From NCBI GenBank assembly GCA_964351745.1, contig CAYGPI010000010.1:1-38093 (forward strand): a stretch of 38,093 bases of DNA, written 5' to 3'. The position numbers and the translations under genes are program-made. The notes beneath the pieces were generated by a model. It made no database searches and was not told the DNA's origin. It saw only the letters and a program-made list of their open reading frames with translations. Numbering within the stretch: position 1 is the stretch's first letter; the number at the start of each line of letters is the position of its first letter. Shown here piece by piece: positions 34,765-38,093 of the stretch. Source of the DNA: CAYNJF01 sp964351745. Lineage in GTDB: Bacteria; Pseudomonadota; Gammaproteobacteria; Berkiellales; Berkiellaceae.

Positions 34765-34842
34765 AAAGTCATGATTGTCTATACAGGAGATTTTAAGGAT
34801 ACCTTATCCTATTGGGGAATAGGTCAAAATGACAATGACTTT
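34765..34842 (+). terminator. Structured 3' region after fliM with competing hairpins
   Basis: Outer arms AAAGTCAT (34765-34772) and ATGACTTT (34835-34842) enclose two overlapping stems: AGGATA-CCT-TATCCT (about 34796-34810) and CCTATT-GGGG-AATAGG (about 34808-34823), which share CCT and cannot both form fully. It directly follows the fliM stop; the sequence after it is T-rich but not a clean T-run. A terminator or a regulatory fold are both possible. Confidence 0.4.
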
Positions 34843-34958
34843 GCGTTTTGTAACTTGTTGTTTTAACTAGATTATATACCCGCACCGCCTCAAATCATCA
34901 CTATAAATGGATATTTGCCGATACAGTTATATGCAGTCGTACGGATTGAAGATCTCTG

Positions 34959-36386
34959 GTGAATAAGCTAATAGCTGTTTTCTTTTTTAATATTTGTCTC
35001 CTTTTGGGTATGGCACAAGCTGCTGTTGCTCCAGAAAAGCAAGCTAAGCTGCCCATCCTGGTTGTCCTCATTGATCATGGCGTTCATGTTAAGCATAGCC
35101 AACGACTTAATCACTTCATCTCTGCAATGAAAAAAACAGTGAAAGCATTACCAGATAAAGCCAATGTGGGGATCTACACTTTCGGAAGTGATGTTGGCGT
35201 TTTGTCTGAGCTAAGACAAGTCAATAGTCTTTGGAAAAAAAAGGCTTTGCAAACACTGCCTTCACTAGCACTTGATCATCGGTTCTCAGATTTGGCACAA
35301 GGCTTAGATAAAGCTTTGAAGATAGCTCAAGCTCAAAATAAAGAGCAAAAGATACATATTGCACTCGTTACGAATGGTTATGTGAATGTTAGTCAAGATT
35401 TTCATGTGAACCAATTAGAGAGCAAACGGATCCTATTAGATTTGGCGCCTAAGTTAAAAGCATATCAAGTACGCTTGCATATTATCCCAATGACAAAAAA
35501 TCCTAACATGGTTTTTCTTAAGCAGTTATCAAAAATAGTCAATGGGCATGCTCTTGAACACAAGGCAGTGGTTAATATGTCTAAAAATAGTATTTTTGAG
35601 GTTGTCAAGTCTATTTATCATATAGCTCCTGAGAAAATGATGGCCACGCATGTTCAAAAAAAGACATCCCAAAGCCAAGCAAAAACTAAAAAAGTAAAGG
35701 CGATAATAGACGCAAAGAAAACAAGGAAATTACCATTTAACTTAACATTTTCTAGTCAAAAACTTAGTCACGATTTGGATTTAAATATTAGTGGATCGAA
35801 GCTGTCCTATCAAGGGTTAAACCTCTCGCAGTCATTATACAAGCAGGCGGTGCCAATCGAGATGCCACAGTCGCAATATGATGACTTTGAAGAAGAAATG
35901 AAGAGAACTCATCTTTTGGCAGAGCATAGAAAGCAAGGGTATTTTAAAGAGGTGATGTCCTATTTAAATCGAGATAAAACTGCTTTGTTAGGAGATCTTG
36001 TTTGCCAAACACCGTTGCTTCAACAACGTGAAATGCTGGAAGAAGAAGGGGCTTCTCGGTTGGTATCACTCCCAACTAATCAAATAGAAGCCGAGCGCTT
36101 TCATGTTTTTGATGAGACATATCCTGAGCCTCAAAAGGTTAAGTATCAAGCCTCTGGACAAAAAAGCTTTAAGGGGCATCATACCGAGCTAGTTGAAAAT
36201 GAGATAAAAGGGCATCCTCTTCATGAAGTCAAAGATGATACGAAGCCATTCAGTGGCATATCTATGGTCATTTTTACCTTTTTCGGTGCGATCATCATGG
36301 CTCTTCTAACAGGCGTTATGTGGCATGGAAAGCTATTGAAGAAACGAAAAATTCACCGATTACTTGAGGGGCATGTTAAGAAATGA
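34959..36386 (+). CDS. Membrane-anchored VWA-like domain protein, unknown
   Basis: The 475-residue protein begins with a signal peptide (MNKLIAVFFFNICLLLGMAQ), continues with a von Willebrand A-like domain at about 31-220, a low-complexity linker (KKTSQSQAKTKKVK), a long region without recognised domain (245-435), and a C-terminal transmembrane helix at about 438-462 (FTFFGAIIMALLTGVMWHG) followed by a basic cytoplasmic tail. The VWA fold is read from PILVVLIDHG, SDLAQGLDKALKIA and HIALVTNGYVN. The metal site DxSxS is changed to D-H-G-V-H (Asp39, Gly41, His43), and the TDG is TNG, so metal binding is doubtful. GTG start; weak ribosome binding site. Its stop overlaps the next gene by ATGA. Confidence 0.7.
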   Translation: MNKLIAVFFFNICLLLGMAQAAVAPEKQAKLPILVVLIDHGVHVKHSQRLNHFISAMKKTVKALPDKANVGIYTFGSDVGVLSELRQVNSLWKKKALQTLPSLALDHRFSDLAQGLDKALKIAQAQNKEQKIHIALVTNGYVNVSQDFHVNQLESKRILLDLAPKLKAYQVRLHIIPMTKNPNMVFLKQLSKIVNGHALEHKAVVNMSKNSIFEVVKSIYHIAPEKMMATHVQKKTSQSQAKTKKVKAIIDAKKTRKLPFNLTFSSQKLSHDLDLNISGSKLSYQGLNLSQSLYKQAVPIEMPQSQYDDFEEEMKRTHLLAEHRKQGYFKEVMSYLNRDKTALLGDLVCQTPLLQQREMLEEEGASRLVSLPTNQIEAERFHVFDETYPEPQKVKYQASGQKSFKGHHTELVENEIKGHPLHEVKDDTKPFSGISMVIFTFFGAIIMALLTGVMWHGKLLKKRKIHRLLEGHVKK

Positions 36387-36931
36387 TTCAAATCAGCGCG
36401 ATATGGTTTGGCCTCATGATTGGGGTTTGTAGTTATAGTTTGTGTATGATGTTTTTTTTAGTATGGAAATCATATAAAAAAGATCGTGATGATATTTTTA
36501 TGGTAGAAAAGGTGATGGAGCTTATTCGAAAAGGTAAAGCTGCACGCTTAGAGACTTTAAGAGAGCAATACCAACTTGAGTTGGATGAAACGACATTAGA
36601 AAGTCTATGTGAGCAGCTTCATAACAAGGAAACAGAGCTCCTTATCAATTATCTTCAATCTTCAACATCAAGTCCTCATCAGTATGATCGATTTTATCAA
36701 ATGTCAGAAAGACTGTTTTTGGAATACGGTCAGATAATTACAACTAACGTCATGACCGATAGATCAGAGCAAGTGGCAGAAGAAGCTGTGGTTGCAGAAG
36801 ACGGTGTGGTTGCAGAAGACGGTGTGGTTCCAGAAAAGATTGCGCTTGATGAGCCTCATGAATTGCCTGTGAGCCCCTTAGATAGCAAGAACAATCCTGG
36901 TCAGATTGAAAGCTCAACAAACAATAGCTAG
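36383..36931 (+). CDS. Small membrane protein with C-terminal in-frame repeats, unknown
   Basis: The 182 residues start with one transmembrane helix (about 5-28, SAIWFGLMIGVCSYSLCMMF) followed by a helical charged cytoplasmic part. I do not recognise a family. The start overlaps the stop of the VWA-like gene (ATGA), so the two are co-translated and are probably partners. Near residues 130-150 an 18-base unit encoding VVAEDG occurs twice and partly a third time (VAEEA-VVAEDG-VVAEDG-VVPE), making an acidic tail. The stop is 116 bases before the RhoGEF start. Confidence 0.7.
   Translation: MIQISAIWFGLMIGVCSYSLCMMFFLVWKSYKKDRDDIFMVEKVMELIRKGKAARLETLREQYQLELDETTLESLCEQLHNKETELLINYLQSSTSSPHQYDRFYQMSERLFLEYGQIITTNVMTDRSEQVAEEAVVAEDGVVAEDGVVPEKIALDEPHELPVSPLDSKNNPGQIESSTNNS
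36788..36835 (+). repeat. 18-bp in-frame tandem repeat
   Basis: GTGGTTGCAGAAGACGGT is repeated exactly at 36788-36805 and 36806-36823, followed by a partial copy (GTGGTTCCAGAA, 36824-36835). The period is a multiple of three, so copy number can change without a frameshift. Confidence 0.9.
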
Positions 36932-37012
36932 TAACACTATGAAAAAAAAGGAAAGTTCTCGCGCATTTATTATGAAAGTTTGATAACATATATAGTGTGC
37001 CCTCAAAGTAAC

Positions 37013-37030
37013 TTAGTGTAAATACACTAA
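37013..37030. promoter_or_regulatory. Perfect palindrome, candidate operator before the RhoGEF gene
   Basis: TTAGTGTA (37013-37020), AA, TACACTAA (37023-37030) form a perfect 8-bp inverted repeat with a 2-base spacer, 17 bases before the start codon at 37048. TTGATA at 36980 and TATAGT at 36991 are promoter-like but not at a valid spacing from each other. A symmetric dimer-binding site is the simplest reading. Confidence 0.5.
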
Positions 37031-37047
37031 ACTGTGGAATCCATGTT

Positions 37048-38093
37048 ATGGCTGTAACCGTAAGACGAAAAAGTTCAAACTTATCAAAACTAGCTTCGGT
37101 GTTTAGGCGCCTATCTAATCGAAACTCCTTAAAAAAGCAGGGAGAAAGCCCTGAGGTTGCTGATGACGCCAAAGTTGAGATAGCTAGCGCGCCTTTATCT
37201 CCTGAGGTTGCTGATGACGCTAAGGTTGAGGCGCCTTTATCCCCGGAGGATGCTAAAGCGAAAGCAGAACAAGAAGCCAAGGATAGTGCAAAGAGGACGC
37301 TTGGATTCGTTAAGGCGGAAATGGATCAAACTGAAAGATCGTATTTAAATCAGCTCAATGCTTTGCAGAGCCCTGCTAACATTGCCATGATAAATGAAGG
37401 ATATGCGAATGCCACTGAGGATGAAATCAAAGAAGGATTAACAGATAAAAATAAATTAGTGGCATTAGTTGAGAGCGCTCAAAAACTATATGCCGCACAG
37501 CAAAAAGTTGCTGAAGCTATAAAGCAAAAGCCAGATGATCCATCAGCATGGTTAGACGCTTATAAAGCATGTCAAACAGCAGAAGATGCATATTTAAAAA
37601 AATATATTCCTGGTATGAAATTACCCAATCATTTTAATAATGCATTTAAGTTGCATCATAATACACCTTTATCGTTAGCTGACTGTGCTATTACGCCGGT
37701 GCAGAGAGTCCCTCGATATCGATTGTTGGCCATTGAGCTTGTTGTGCATGCGCAAAAAGCTGGAGAGACTGAATACGCTAGTAAAGCTCAAGCATTTTTA
37801 GATCATGTTGAGCCTAGAGCTCATCAGTTAAATAATTTACAAAAAGAATTTGAACTTCGTATTGTGCAGACCAAGCTGTCAAATTTTACTAACCTTCCTG
37901 AGAAAGAACGAACACATGAGAATTTAAATAGTTTGCTCAGAGAATACGTTTCCTGTCTCTCAAAAAAATATGTTGAGAGCGGAGAGGGAGTCATTGGAGG
38001 TGGCTTTAAAGATTATGATCAGACAGTTGTTGCCATGTTTGAGGCTGAGCCAGTATTGATGAGTGCTGTTAGAGACATGCCAGAAAGTGATTT
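37048..38093 (+). CDS. RhoGEF (Dbl-homology) domain protein, candidate secreted effector (partial)
   Basis: The frame opens at ATG 37048 and runs off the right edge after 348 residues. The N-terminal 35 residues are basic (RRKSS, VFRRLSNRNSLKK), followed by an acidic repeat region (35-75). Residues about 85-275 match a eukaryotic-type DH domain: CR1 EMDQTERSYLNQLNAL with Glu91, CR2-like WLDAYKACQTAEDAYL (168-183), and the strongest signature TPVQRVPRYRLLAIEL (216-231), then a helix ending HQLNNLQKEFE where DH domains have a conserved Asn near GTPase contact. DH domains activate Rho-family GTPases, which bacteria lack, so a host target is inferred. No PH domain is visible before the edge. GTGGAA is 9 bases before the start; a palindrome precedes it. 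Confidence 0.85.
   Translation, partial: MAVTVRRKSSNLSKLASVFRRLSNRNSLKKQGESPEVADDAKVEIASAPLSPEVADDAKVEAPLSPEDAKAKAEQEAKDSAKRTLGFVKAEMDQTERSYLNQLNALQSPANIAMINEGYANATEDEIKEGLTDKNKLVALVESAQKLYAAQQKVAEAIKQKPDDPSAWLDAYKACQTAEDAYLKKYIPGMKLPNHFNNAFKLHHNTPLSLADCAITPVQRVPRYRLLAIELVVHAQKAGETEYASKAQAFLDHVEPRAHQLNNLQKEFELRIVQTKLSNFTNLPEKERTHENLNSLLREYVSCLSKKYVESGEGVIGGGFKDYDQTVVAMFEAEPVLMSAVRDMPESD
37150..37260 (+). repeat. In-frame tandem repeat in the RhoGEF N-terminal linker
   Basis: A unit starting CCTGAGGTTGCTGATGACGC occurs at 37150-37200 (51 bases) and 37201-37242 (42 bases), and a shortened form starts at 37243. They encode PEVADDAKVE followed by a variable APLS piece. The lengths are multiples of three and the frame is kept. 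Confidence 0.85.

Noticed and set aside
36750..37280. Minus-strand open frame of 176 codons across the RhoGEF start
   Set aside because: It is composed of low-complexity residues made by the repeats on the opposite strand and overlaps two better-supported plus-strand genes.
1..38093. tRNA or rRNA genes, CRISPR arrays, insertion sequences, integrases
   Set aside because: None was seen on reading either strand; no transposase-like frames, terminal repeats or repeat-spacer arrays were found.

Overview
The window looks like chromosomal DNA of a gammaproteobacterium of moderate-to-low G+C content, probably one that lives with eukaryotic cells. Two conserved housekeeping blocks support the class. 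The first is hemA-prfA-prmC, with a divergent TPR-type lipoprotein-like or secreted gene beside hemA. The second is gatC-gatA-gatB divergent from mreB-mreC-mreD-rng-yhdP-nit-tldD-pmbA. As I recall it, the same order is found in Pseudomonas, but here maf (between mreD and rng) and yjgA/darP (between tldD and pmbA) are absent. A host-associated life is suggested by a partial gene at the right edge encoding a eukaryotic-type RhoGEF (Dbl-homology) domain, and by a Sel1-repeat secreted protein and an exported nucleoside hydrolase. A Legionellales-like bacterium is my best guess, but this is inference.

Layout. 1-3727: heme and translation-termination block (partial TPR gene on minus; hemA, prfA, prmC on plus). 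3819-4805: exported nucleoside hydrolase. 4871-12625: a divergent four-gene cluster of the amidoligase/transglutaminase type: transglutaminase-DUF2126 on minus; NTN-hydrolase/GATase-II-like fused to transglutaminase, circularly permuted ATP-grasp, and alpha-E protein on plus. 12802-14906: accessory genes (DUF3298 exported protein, a small single-span membrane protein, a small soluble protein) with notable inverted repeats. 14950-18163: gatCAB on minus. 18300-29571: mreBCD-rng-yhdP-nit-tldD-pmbA on plus, tightly packed with GTGA and ATGA overlaps. 29568-31686: an unrecognised two-span membrane protein and a Sel1-repeat protein, both minus. 31813-34762: a membrane PAS/degenerate-GGDEF/EAL phosphodiesterase and an isolated fliM. 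34959-38093: a VWA-like membrane-anchored protein, a small membrane protein overlapping it, and the RhoGEF-domain gene that runs off the edge.

How genes may work together. GatCAB, PrfA and PrmC serve translation. MreBCD, Rng and YhdP serve cell shape, RNA processing and outer-membrane lipid supply. TldD/PmbA form a protease acting on modified or unfolded peptides. The 4871-12625 cluster encodes activities expected of a system that makes, attaches or removes a peptide-like modification; its chemistry is not established. The main points worth following are the RhoGEF gene, the altered NTN-hydrolase catalytic residues in the 613-aa fusion, the VWA/membrane pair, the orphan FliM, and several strong inverted repeats in front of accessory genes.
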